Source of the DNA: Candidatus Cibiobacter qucibialis
GTDB taxonomy: Bacteria > Bacillota > Clostridia > Oscillospirales > Ruminococcaceae
Assembly: GCA_004000625.1 (NCBI GenBank)
Contig: SAUS01000001.1
Coordinates: 5,077-69,076 of the forward strand
Length of the DNA stretch: 64,000 bases
Direction of reading: 5' to 3'
Shown here: positions 1 through 8,164 of the stretch, piece after piece
Numbering within the stretch: position 1 is the first letter of the stretch
How the letters are laid out: every line of letters begins with the position of its first letter
Notes under the pieces: generated by a model
What the model saw: the letters and a program-made list of their open reading frames with translations, nothing else
Databases searched by the model: none
What the model was told of the DNA's origin: nothing
Made by a program: the position numbers and the translations under genes

Positions 1-461
1 GCAGCGATTCCACTCTGCTGGTCATCCAGATCGTGCAGCAGTACCTGCAGCAGATCGGGATTAACGCTGAGATCAAGAGCTATGACCCCGCCAGCTGGCT
101 GGATCTGCGCAAGAGCGGCGATATGGTCAGCTTTGTCAGCTCCTGGACGGCCGACTATAACGACCCGGATAACTTCATTTACACGTTCTTCGGTACCCCC
201 GAAAAGAGCAATGTGCGCAGCCTGAACTACTTTAACACCGACGTTATGAGCCGTGTTGCTGCCGCCCGCGGCATTGTGGACGACACCGAACGCCTGACCG
301 AGTACGCCGCGCTGGAAAAGCAGATCGTGGAAGAGGACGCTGCATGGGTACCCATGTTCAGCCGTTCCCACCTGTTTGTTAAGGGCGACCGGATCGCCTC
401 CTTCACCCCGCACTGGGCTGGTTATAACGATACCCAGTATATCAACGTTACCTTGAAGTAA
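1..461 (+). CDS. Peptide ABC transporter substrate-binding protein, C-terminal fragment
   Basis: The frame is open from the window edge (codon phase at base 3), so only the last 152 residues are present. The text matches the C-terminal lobe of family-5 extracellular solute-binding proteins (DppA/OppA type): it has the QQYLQQIGINAEIK segment, a WTADYNDPDNF motif and a terminal strand ending INVTLK. It would be the surface lipoprotein that hands peptides to the permeases downstream. The signal peptide and lipobox lie outside the window. A terminator after it and a 527-bp gap before the permeases suggest that the binding protein is made in excess, as is common in these operons. Family sure; exact substrate unknown. 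Confidence 0.9.
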   Translation, partial: SDSTLLVIQIVQQYLQQIGINAEIKSYDPASWLDLRKSGDMVSFVSSWTADYNDPDNFIYTFFGTPEKSNVRSLNYFNTDVMSRVAAARGIVDDTERLTEYAALEKQIVEEDAAWVPMFSRSHLFVKGDRIASFTPHWAGYNDTQYINVTLK

Positions 462-491
462 TTTTTGGACAAAAAAAGTTACAAATAATGC

Positions 492-530
492 AATGCAGGC
501 TGCGACCACAGGTTGCAGCCTGCATTTTTT
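492..530 (+). terminator. Intrinsic terminator after the binding protein
   Basis: A stem pairs TGCAGGCTGC with GCAGCCTGCA and is followed by six T. It lies 30 bases after the binding-protein stop and probably lowers read-through into the permease genes. Confidence 0.85.
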
Positions 531-639
531 ATGTTATAATTTTAATGCTTGTATATTTTACAGCATAAAAGTGTAAAAATATACAGCCGCTCAAACAGAC
601 TGTCCATAAGGTAAAACTGCATTCTGCCTGGCAGGGACC

Positions 640-664
640 GTAGGGGCGCACATTGTGCGCCCAC
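640..664 (+). repeat. GTAGGG-tagged hairpin repeat, copy 1
   Basis: GTAGGG leads into the palindrome GGCGCACATTGTGCGCC. The same stem recurs in the opposite orientation at 29655-29676, and other copies have the same tag with other stems. Confidence 0.7.
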
Positions 665-680
665 GAACCTGAAAACTTAG

Positions 681-852
681 GGCAACACCGCACAATTCCC
701 GCCTTGCGGCTTAAGCACCGCTCCGGCAGCTGCGGCACGGCATCTGCGTTGCCAAAATGCTCGATAAGACATCCAGTATTATCTGCGCTTTTGGCTTGGC
801 ATCTGCCGCACCTCGCTCGCCGTATCGGCACTTAGAATTATGCGGTATTGCC
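681..852 (+). mobile_element. 172-bp MITE-like element, copy 1
   Basis: The ends are imperfect inverted repeats: left GGCAACACCGCACAATTC, right the complement of GGCAATACCGCATAATTC. The insert is flanked on both sides by TTAG, a 4-bp target duplication. There is no coding capacity. The interior is almost identical to the copies at 14584, 24808 and 61753. It lies between the binding-protein gene and the permease genes of one transport operon, in the direction of transcription. The rest of the 462-988 gap holds a terminator, a GTAGGG hairpin and AT-rich sequence; I see no convincing promoter. Confidence 0.9.
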
Positions 853-988
853 TTAGCGCTTTTTATAAAAGCGCTGTGCCGAAGCAACGCCTGCGGGGAA
901 AATGATGTTCACCTGCACAGAGCATGGTTTTAACCGATTGGCAGTTTGGAAACAGCGGCTGTGAGGGACAAAAGGGGAGTGACTCCGT

Positions 989-1909
989 GTGAAAAGCGTG
1001 ATAAAGCGCATTTTGGGCACCATTCCGGTGCTGATCGGCGTGGTACTGCTCATCTTCATCATGCTGCGCATTGTTCCCGGCAATGCGGCGGCTATGCTGC
1101 TGGGTGAACATGTGGACCAGGCCACCATTGACCGCCTGACTGAAGTGATGGGGCTGGATAAGCCGGTGATCGTGCAGTTCTTTGACTATCTGGCCGGGGC
1201 GATCCATGGGGACCTGGGCATCAGTTATAAATATAACCGCGCTGTTACCGATATGATCATAGAGGCGTTCCCCTACACGCTGGAACTGGCCCTGCTGGCG
1301 GCGCTGTTCGCCTGGGTGCTGGGCCTTGGCACCGGTATTATAGCAGCCATCAGGCAGAACAGCCTTGTGGACCACCTGTTCATGGGCGTTTCGCTGGCTG
1401 GCGTTTCCATGCCTATTTTCATGGTGGCGCTGCTGCTGCAATACCTGTTTGCCTTCAAAATCAAGGCATTCCCGCTTACGCTGGATGGTACCTTCCTTTC
1501 CATGATTCTGCCCGCCATTGCCCTGGGCTGGAACAGCGCAGGCAGCATTGCCCGTATGACGCGCTCCAGCCTGCTGGAAGTGATGCAGGCGGATTATATT
1601 GATACCGCCCGTGCCAAAGGCCTGCGCAAGCAGGCGGTCATTCTGGGCCATGCGCTCAAAAACTCCATGCTGCCGGTCATTACCATGATGGCATTGCAGT
1701 TCTCCGGCATGCTGTCCGGCGCAGTTATCACCGAGAGCATTTTTGCCATTCCCGGCATCGGCCGCCTTGCCACCACAGCAATCCAGAACCGTGATATGCC
1801 GGTGCTGCAGGGAACCGTGCTGTTTACCACCGTGCTGGTCATTGCAGGCAACCTGATTGCGGACCTGCTGTATTCTGTGCTGGACCCGCGCATCAGAAAG
1901 GAGGCATAA
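989..1909 (+). CDS. Peptide ABC transporter permease, DppB/OppB type
   Basis: A 306-residue inner-membrane permease of the binding-protein-dependent transport family. One N-terminal helix (residues 8-30) is followed by a periplasmic-type loop containing GLDKPVIVQFFDYL and GDLGISYKYNR, typical of DppB, then about five more helices. The EAA loop that contacts the ATPase is ADYIDTARAKGL near residue 205. The GTG start at 989 follows a GGGGAG ribosome site at 974-979. It forms the heterodimeric channel with the next gene, which starts 3 bases after this one ends. Dipeptide versus oligopeptide preference cannot be read from the sequence. Confidence 0.93.
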   Translation: MKSVIKRILGTIPVLIGVVLLIFIMLRIVPGNAAAMLLGEHVDQATIDRLTEVMGLDKPVIVQFFDYLAGAIHGDLGISYKYNRAVTDMIIEAFPYTLELALLAALFAWVLGLGTGIIAAIRQNSLVDHLFMGVSLAGVSMPIFMVALLLQYLFAFKIKAFPLTLDGTFLSMILPAIALGWNSAGSIARMTRSSLLEVMQADYIDTARAKGLRKQAVILGHALKNSMLPVITMMALQFSGMLSGAVITESIFAIPGIGRLATTAIQNRDMPVLQGTVLFTTVLVIAGNLIADLLYSVLDPRIRKEA

Positions 1910-1912
1910 GCC

Positions 1913-2818
1913 ATGGCAGACGAAATGTTGAAAAATGCCCAGCCGCAGGAATTGGAAAGCCAGATCGGCGAAGAGGACGGCCTGAAAGAACAGCTGCTGC
2001 GCATGTGCCGCCAGAACAAGCTGGCCGCCTTTTCGGCTGTGCTGATTCTGGTTGTCATCCTGATGGCGATTTTTGCTCCCGTTCTGGCCCCCTATGGTGA
2101 GGCTGAGCAGGACCTGATCAGCCGTTTGCAGGGCCCCAGCGCTGCCCACTGGTTTGGCACGGATGAACTGGGCCGCGATGTGTTCTCCCGTATTCTGTAT
2201 GGTTCGCGCCTCTCGCTTACCATCGGCATTCTGCCCAGCATCATCTCGCTGGTGGTGGGCATCTTCTTTGGCCTGCTGGCCGGTTACTTTGGCGGCTGGG
2301 TGGATTATGTCATCATGCGCCTGGCGGATATCATGCTGTCCATCCCGTCCCTGCTGCTGGCCATGGTGGTTATGTACACCCTGGGCCAGTCCACCGTCAA
2401 CCTGTTTATCGCGCTTTCCCTCACCAGCTGGGCCAGTGTGGCCCGCGTGGTGCGCAGCCAGACCCTGAGCCTGAAGGAGAGCGAATATGTTGAGGCTGCC
2501 CGTTCGATCGGCGTCAGCAACGGCAAAATCATGCTCAAGCATATCCTGCCCAACTGCATTCCCTCATTGATCGTTCTGTTTACCCTGAATGTTCCCTCTG
2601 CCATTCTGTCTGAAAGCTCGCTGAGCTTTTTGGGCATCGGCGCACAGCCCCCGGCAGCATCCTGGGGCCTGATGGTCAACCAGTCCAAGCAGTTTTTGTT
2701 CACCCAGCCCTGGCTGGCCCTGGCACCCTGCATTGCCATTATGATCGTGGTGCTGGCGTTCAACTTTTTGGGTGACGGTCTGCGCGATGTGCTGGACCCC
2801 TACATGAAGAACCAGTAA
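1913..2818 (+). CDS. Peptide ABC transporter permease, DppC/OppC type
   Basis: A 301-residue second permease subunit. A cytoplasmic N-terminus rich in charged residues precedes a first helix at about 42-62. The OppC/DppC signature HWFGTDELGRDVFSRILYG follows, then about five helices. The EAA loop reads SEYVEAARSIGVS near residue 192. It is coupled to the preceding permease and followed after 20 bases by the first ATPase. The length is normal for the family. It pairs with the DppB-like protein to form the translocation pore. Confidence 0.94.
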   Translation: MADEMLKNAQPQELESQIGEEDGLKEQLLRMCRQNKLAAFSAVLILVVILMAIFAPVLAPYGEAEQDLISRLQGPSAAHWFGTDELGRDVFSRILYGSRLSLTIGILPSIISLVVGIFFGLLAGYFGGWVDYVIMRLADIMLSIPSLLLAMVVMYTLGQSTVNLFIALSLTSWASVARVVRSQTLSLKESEYVEAARSIGVSNGKIMLKHILPNCIPSLIVLFTLNVPSAILSESSLSFLGIGAQPPAASWGLMVNQSKQFLFTQPWLALAPCIAIMIVVLAFNFLGDGLRDVLDPYMKNQ

Positions 2819-2838
2819 CGGCGGGGGAGAAGTAAAAG

Positions 2839-3821
2839 ATGGAAAATAATAATAATGTTCTGGAAATCCGCGGCCTGAACTCCTATTTCTTTACCGAAAA
2901 AGGCGTGGCCCCGGCGGTGGATGGCCTGGACCTGGATATTCCCAAGGGCAAGATCATCGGCCTGGTGGGGGAGAGCGGCTGCGGCAAAAGCATGACCGCC
3001 AAATCCATTATGGGCCTGCTGAAATACCCCGGCCGCGTGGCGGGCGGCAGCATCCGGTTTGAAGATCAGGACCTGACCAGACTTTCGGATAAAGAGCTGC
3101 GCAAGATCTGCGGCAATGATATTTCGATGATCTTTCAGGAGCCGATGACCAGCCTGAACCCGGTGCTCAAGGTGGGCCGCCAGGTGCGCGAAACGCTGCT
3201 GGTGCATAACCCGACCATGAGCAAGGCGGAAGCCAAGCAGCGCGTGGTGGAAATGTTCCAGCGTGTTGGCATCCCCGAAGCGGAAAAGCGCTATGACTGC
3301 TACCCGCACGAGCTTTCCGGCGGCCTGCGCCAGCGCGTGATGATTGCCATGGCCATGGTATGCAAGCCCAAGCTGCTGATTGCCGATGAGCCCACCACCG
3401 CACTGGATGTGACAATTGAAGCCCAGATCCTGCGCCTGATGAAGGAGCTGCGGGACGAAACCGGCATGAGCGTGCTGATCATCACCCATAACATGGGCGT
3501 TGTGGCGGAAATCTGTGACTATGTGTATGTCATGTACGCAGGCAAGATCATGGAACAGGCCGAAACCTTTGAGCTGTTTGACCATACCATGCACCCCTAT
3601 ACCAAGGGCCTGCTGGATTCCATCCCGCGCATTGGCCAGAACGCCAAGCGGCTGCACACCATCCCCGGTGTGGTGCCCAACCTGCTGCACCTGTCGCAGG
3701 GCTGCCCGTTCAGCAACCGCTGCGAATATGCCACCGACCAATGCCGCACGGAAAAAGCGCAGCTGCATCCCGTTGCACCGGATCATCAGGTGCGCTGCTT
3801 CCGCTGTGAGGAGGAACATCA

Positions 3822-3825
<4 letters not shown>
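2839..3825 (+). CDS. Peptide ABC transporter ATPase, DppD/OppD type
   Basis: A 328-residue cytoplasmic ATPase. The Walker A motif is GESGCGKS (about residues 44-51), the signature LSGGLRQR (about 159), Walker B LLIADEPT and the switch His in ITHNMG. The C-terminal oligopeptide/dipeptide-transporter region (residues 240-325) has the cysteine cluster C-P-F-S-N-R-C seen in DppD/OppD, known in relatives to bind an iron-sulfur cluster. The start has a GGGGAGAAG ribosome site. The stop overlaps the next ATPase start by 4 bases (ATGA), so the two are translationally coupled and should form the ATPase heterodimer. Confidence 0.95.
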
Positions 3826-4802
<977 letters not shown>

Positions 4803-4825
4803 GATAACACAGTGAGGAAATAACA

Positions 4826-5677
4826 ATGCAGGCAGTAATCAACGTGGCCATAGCGCCGCTTACCACAAACCCGGCCCTCTGGGCGCAGAACCCGCAGCAA
4901 TCCCGTCTGGTGGATGAGCTTTTGCTGGGCATGCCGGTGGAAATTACCGGCGAAGCCGAACAGCACATGGTACCGGTACGCACCTTTTACGGCTATACCG
5001 GCTGGGCAGCACAGGATGCTTTGCTGACTGGCCCCAAGACGGAAGAATGGCTGGTTCAGCCGCAGATGGTGGTCATAGCCCGCTGGGCTGATGTGCTGGC
5101 GGAACCCCGTGTGCAGGGGGCCTGCGTGGCTGCTGGCCTGCCCTTAGGCGCCCGCGTGGCCGTGCAGGGGGAGCCGGAAGACGGCTGGCAGGCCGTAACG
5201 CTGCCGGATGGCCGCACCGGTTACCTGCGTGCGGATGCGCTGGCCCCACTGTACACCCAGCCCTGCGAGCAGGACCAGGAAAAGCTGCGTGCAGCCATTG
5301 CCCAGGCAGCCAAGCGCTACCTTGGCACGCCCTACCGCTGGGGCGGCAAAACCCCGGCGGGCATTGATTGCTCCGGCCTGTGCAGCATGGCATACCTGCT
5401 GTGCGGTATTTCCATCTGGCGGGATTCCGAGCTGAAAGAGGGCTACCCCATCCATCCGGCCCATGTTTCGGATATGCGCGTGGGAGATCTGGTGTATTTC
5501 CCCGGCCATGTGGCGCTCTATCTTGGCAATGGAGAGTACATTCATTCCACCGCGCGAGCAGGGGATAATGGTGTTGTGATCAACAGCTTTTACCCGGATT
5601 CCCCCCTCTACCGCCCTGACCTGCCCAAGCAGATCACCGCAGTAGGCTCCTACTTTGCCCGCCGGGAGGCAACCTGA
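4826..5677 (+). CDS. ykfC: SH3b-NlpC/P60 murein-peptide endopeptidase, YkfC-like
   Basis: A 283-residue protein: two SH3b-like segments (about 1-65 and 70-140) followed by an NlpC/P60 cysteine peptidase domain (about 155-280). The catalytic Cys182 lies in GIDCSGLCS, His228 in GHVALYLG and the third polar residue is His240. There is no signal peptide or membrane helix, so it should work in the cytoplasm. This is the architecture of Bacillus YkfC, a gamma-D-glutamyl-L-diamino acid endopeptidase encoded beside a dpp transporter. Position 24 bases after the DppF-like gene supports a role in cutting imported wall peptides. The fold is sure; the exact bond is inferred. Confidence 0.87.
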   Translation: MQAVINVAIAPLTTNPALWAQNPQQSRLVDELLLGMPVEITGEAEQHMVPVRTFYGYTGWAAQDALLTGPKTEEWLVQPQMVVIARWADVLAEPRVQGACVAAGLPLGARVAVQGEPEDGWQAVTLPDGRTGYLRADALAPLYTQPCEQDQEKLRAAIAQAAKRYLGTPYRWGGKTPAGIDCSGLCSMAYLLCGISIWRDSELKEGYPIHPAHVSDMRVGDLVYFPGHVALYLGNGEYIHSTARAGDNGVVINSFYPDSPLYRPDLPKQITAVGSYFARREAT

Positions 5678-5694
5678 TAAAATTGAAATGAAGA

Positions 5695-5731
5695 AAAGCG
5701 CCTCTCTGTGATAGGAACAGAGGGGCGCTTT
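5695..5731 (+). terminator. Terminator of the peptide-transport operon
   Basis: AAAGCGCCTCTCTGT pairs with ACAGAGGGGCGCTTT around a 7-base loop. The T tail is short, so the strength is uncertain. Confidence 0.7.
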
Positions 5732-5818
5732 GATATGGATTTTATAATAAATGCGGTCAAAAGTACGGTCAGATAAAAAAACTAGACGATAAAACATACG
5801 TTTTAACGTTCAACACTT

Positions 5819-5927
5819 TGGCGGGAGCTGGTGGATTCGCCAAGCCGCGGTCTAAGCAACAGTCCGCAGGACTGTTGCTTGCCGCCTTCGGGCGGCCGAC
5901 CTGTTCGAACCCTACCAGTTCCAGCAC
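5819..5927 (+). repeat. Palindromic element made of tRNA 3'-end sequence, with two perfect hairpins
   Basis: Bases 5819-5839 repeat the 3'-terminal 21 bases of tRNA-Tyr (5964-5984) with one mismatch. The other end (5906-5922) is a diverged inverted copy, so both ends pair as a 16-17-bp stem. Inside, GGTC 5849-5852 pairs with GACC 5898-5901, enclosing a perfect 12-bp hairpin (5854-5865 with 5869-5880, loop GCA) and a perfect GCCGCC-TTCG-GGCGGC hairpin (5881-5896). The whole can fold as a branched RNA or cruciform. No ORF is present. Its function is unknown. Confidence 0.6.
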
Positions 5928-5958
5928 AAAAAAAGACCCGCAACCTCAGTTGCGGATC
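5928..5958 (-). terminator. Terminator of tRNA-Tyr
   Basis: Read on the minus strand, GATCCGCAAC pairs with GTTGCGGGTC (one mismatch) and is followed by seven T. It begins 6 bases after the encoded CCA. Confidence 0.88.
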
Positions 5959-5963
5959 TCTTT

Positions 5964-6048
5964 TGGTGGGAGCTGGTGGATTCGAACCACCGAAGCATTA
6001 AGCAGCAGATTTACAGTCTGTCCCCATTGGCCACTCGGGAAAGCTCCC
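5964..6048 (-). tRNA. tRNA-Tyr (GTA)
   Basis: An 85-nt class II cloverleaf. The acceptor arms are GGGAGC and its partner in AGCTCCC, the anticodon loop reads CTGTAAA with anticodon GTA, the T loop is GTTCGAATC, there is a long variable arm, and CCA is encoded at 5964-5966. Confidence 0.96.
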
Positions 6049-6085
6049 ATATTCATTTGTGCGCCTGCCTTAACAGTGCTTGATT

Positions 6086-6114
6086 AGTATATCAGAGCCT
6101 GAGCAAAAATGCAA
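6086..6114 (-). promoter_or_regulatory. SigA-type promoter of tRNA-Tyr
   Basis: On the minus strand the -35 is TTGCAT (6109-6114), the spacing 17 bp and the -10 TATACT (6086-6091), about 40 bases before the mature tRNA. Confidence 0.75.
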
Positions 6115-6245
6115 GCCCTATTTTGAAAAAAATTGAAGTTTTTTGCTGCAATGCGGGAAAATGGGGTAAAAGATGCTGTATAACGAACAATTTTCGCGCG
6201 AGAAGGCACAGTGGTTAATAATTTGAAGAAAAGCCCAAAAAGCCC

Positions 6246-6274
6246 TTGCTTTTTTGCGGCGGGTATGCTAAAAT
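6246..6274 (+). promoter_or_regulatory. SigA-type promoter of tRNA-Leu
   Basis: The -35 is TTGCTT, the spacing 17 bp, and the -10 is TAAAAT preceded by an extended TGC. The short leader carries a perfect 8-bp hairpin (GCAATGCC-AA-GGCATTGC, 6282-6299), possibly a processing signal. Confidence 0.72.
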
Positions 6275-6304
6275 ACATTTTGCAATGCCAAGGCATTGCC
6301 TTAT

Positions 6305-6388
6305 GCGGAAGTGCTGGAATCGGCAGACAGGCACGTTTGAGGTGCGTGTGTCTATGACGTGTGGGTTCAAGTCCCATCTTCCGCACCA
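6305..6388 (+). tRNA. tRNA-Leu (GAG)
   Basis: An 84-nt class II tRNA. The acceptor GCGGAAG pairs with CTTCCGC, the anticodon stem CACGT pairs with GCGTG around TTGAGGT (anticodon GAG), the T loop is GTTCAAGTC, and CCA is encoded. Confidence 0.96.
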
Positions 6389-6433
6389 ACCAAAAGAGCG
6401 CTGAATCGTTGAGGTTCAGTGCTCTTTTGGTTT
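6389..6433 (+). terminator. Terminator of tRNA-Leu
   Basis: ACCAAAAGAGCGCTGAA pairs with TTCAGTGCTCTTTTGGT. The U-rich part lies at the 3' side of the stem. Confidence 0.75.
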
Positions 6434-6480
6434 ATCAGTACCCATTCTTTCAACAAAGCCTCTCACAACGTACATAGAAC

Positions 6481-6537
6481 AAAACAGGCCGCACAGCCTG
6501 CGCCATTCTTTAATGGCGGCAGCCGTGCGGCCTGGTC
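6481..6537 (-). terminator. Terminator of the PLP-enzyme gene
   Basis: On the minus strand CAGGCCGCAC and GTGCGGCCTG form the base of a long stem followed by TTTT. It begins 9 bases after the stop. Confidence 0.78.
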
Positions 6538-6545
6538 TATTTGAA

Positions 6546-7439
6546 TCATTCGTAGGTGCGGCGTCCGGCAAAAATGCACAGAGGGCGGTTACACTTGCCG
6601 GTGCCCATCAGCTGGGTGGCGGCACACAGAGTTGCGCCGGCGCTGGAACAGGCGGGGATGCCGTCATAGAACAGCACCTCCCGTGCGGCGCGCTCGGCAT
6701 CGGCCGAGGAGACCGTCAGCACGGTATCCACTACATAGGGGTTATAGTTTTCCGGCACAAAACCAGGCCCGATGCCCGCAATGCTGTGGTGGCCAATGAA
6801 CCCGCCGGAAATGGCGGCGCATTCGCTGGGCTCCACGGCCACAATGCGGATCATGCTGTTCCAGGCTTTCAGGTATTCCGCCACGCCGGTAATGGTGCCG
6901 CCGCTGCCCACGCCGATCACCACAGCATCGATCGCATCCCCGGCGGCTTTTAAAATCTGGGGACCGGTCACGCGGCGGTGGTATTCGGGGTTATCATCAT
7001 TGGCAAAGTAGTTGGTAAAGTAACCGTTATAGCGGGCGGCGGTGTCTTTGGCAACCTGTTCCAGCGCACGGCGGCCGCCGCTGCCGCATACCACAATGCG
7101 CGCCCCCAGGTTTTGCAGATGCTGCCTGCGGGAAAGCGGTAGGCTGCTGGGCACCACCAGAATGCAGGGGTGGCCTGTGGTGGCGCAGCTTACCGCAAGG
7201 GCAGCGCCAAAGCTGCCGGAACTGGCTTCCACCACCGGCATACCGGGCTGCAATGTGCCGCGCTCGGTGGCAAAAGCCAGCATAGTTTCGGCCACGCCGT
7301 CCTTGCAGGTGCCGGTAGCGCCGCCGAAATCCAGATATGCCAATATGCTGGAAGCAAGTTCGTGCCGCCCGGAATACCCCGAAAGCCGCACCACCGGGGA
7401 ACGGTACACGTCCTGATAATAGCTCTGCAATATTGCCAT
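6546..7439 (-). CDS. Cysteine-synthase-like PLP-dependent enzyme
   Basis: A 297-residue protein of the fold-type II PLP family (cysteine synthase/cystathionine beta-synthase group). The likely PLP lysine lies in GTCKDG (about residue 46). ASSGSFGAALA replaces the usual TSGNTG substrate loop, and the phosphate-binding GVGSGGTITG is intact. The start at 7439 was chosen because GGAGGT precedes it; the open frame runs further upstream without family similarity. It is single and divergent from ylxM, with a possible -10 (TATAAT on the minus strand) at 7534-7539. The altered loops make classical O-acetylserine sulfhydrylase activity uncertain; a serine/threonine deaminase-like or diaminopropionate-type reaction is possible. 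Confidence 0.78.
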   Translation of the reverse strand: MAILQSYYQDVYRSPVVRLSGYSGRHELASSILAYLDFGGATGTCKDGVAETMLAFATERGTLQPGMPVVEASSGSFGAALAVSCATTGHPCILVVPSSLPLSRRQHLQNLGARIVVCGSGGRRALEQVAKDTAARYNGYFTNYFANDDNPEYHRRVTGPQILKAAGDAIDAVVIGVGSGGTITGVAEYLKAWNSMIRIVAVEPSECAAISGGFIGHHSIAGIGPGFVPENYNPYVVDTVLTVSSADAERAAREVLFYDGIPACSSAGATLCAATQLMGTGKCNRPLCIFAGRRTYE

Positions 7440-7666
7440 AGCCTGGCAGACCTCCTTGCAAAAATCAGGCAGGGGAGAACACGCAGTCCGTAAAATCCGC
7501 CCCGTTCTGTAAATTTCACCCAATATACAACATATTATAGCATATCCGGCGCGGCTTTGTACATGAAAAAAACATATTTTGCCGCAGTTTTTACGGCAAA
7601 AATGCTGGGCGGGCACAAAAAGCTGAAAAAAACGCAAAAAACAGCCGGATACCGCACCTTTGGGCC

Positions 7667-7695
7667 TTGACAGTATGACTTTAGAGTGTTATAAT
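7667..7695 (+). promoter_or_regulatory. Consensus SigA promoter of ylxM-ffh
   Basis: TTGACA (7667-7672), 17-bp spacing, TATAAT (7690-7695): a perfect consensus, about 60 bases before the ylxM start. Confidence 0.92.
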
Positions 7696-7762
7696 TCAAA
7701 AGCTGTAAAGAAAAACACTTTACAGCAGTCAGAGGAACAGACAACACAAAGGGGGCACGGCC

Positions 7763-8164
7763 GTGGCAGCCAAAGCAGGTAAGGACCTTGGGTTTTCCAT
7801 CCTGCTGGATTATTACGGCATGGTCCTGACGGAAAAACAGCGCAATATTCTGACAGAATATTATAACGATGACCTTTCGCTGGCCGAAATTGCCGAAAAT
7901 TATGGCATAACCCGCCAGGGAGTACGGGATGCCATCAAGCATGGCGAAGCGACCCTGATGGAGATGGAGGAAAAGTTGGGCACTGCCCGCCGGACCGAAG
8001 CCATTCGGGCAGATCTTGCCCGGCTGGAAGAGCTTGTCAGCGAGGTGCGCGTGTGCAATACTGGGTTGTTTGAACCGGATACCCGCGTTCAGCGGGCTAC
8101 CGAGGAGATGCTGACCATTATTCACCGCCTTGATACGCAGGAGGAACTGCCCGATGGCATTTGA
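7763..8164 (+). CDS. ylxM: YlxM, SRP-associated helix-turn-helix protein
   Basis: A 133-residue protein of the UPF0122 family. It has the typical YYGMVLTEKQRNILTEYYNDDLSLAEIAENYGITRQGV block (given here only in outline), a sigma-70 region 4-like helix-turn-helix over residues 15-60. Family members interact with the signal recognition particle in Gram-positive bacteria and are encoded before ffh, as here. The GTG start at 7763 follows a GGGGGCAC segment. The C-terminal half is helical and overlaps the ffh start by 11 bases, so the two are co-translated. Confidence 0.92.
   Translation: MAAKAGKDLGFSILLDYYGMVLTEKQRNILTEYYNDDLSLAEIAENYGITRQGVRDAIKHGEATLMEMEEKLGTARRTEAIRADLARLEELVSEVRVCNTGLFEPDTRVQRATEEMLTIIHRLDTQEELPDGI

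Noticed and set aside
529..835. Short open frames inside the MITE copies (also near 14414, 24632, 61829)
   Set aside because: Similar peptides appear only because the 172-bp element is repeated; each frame runs into unrelated flanking sequence.
863..2542. A 559-codon minus-strand frame opposite the two permease genes
   Set aside because: The same antisense effect; the plus-strand permeases have clear motifs and ribosome sites.
5819..5927. A second functional tRNA next to tRNA-Tyr
   Set aside because: Only T-arm/acceptor-like ends are present; no D arm or anticodon arm of proper size can be drawn.
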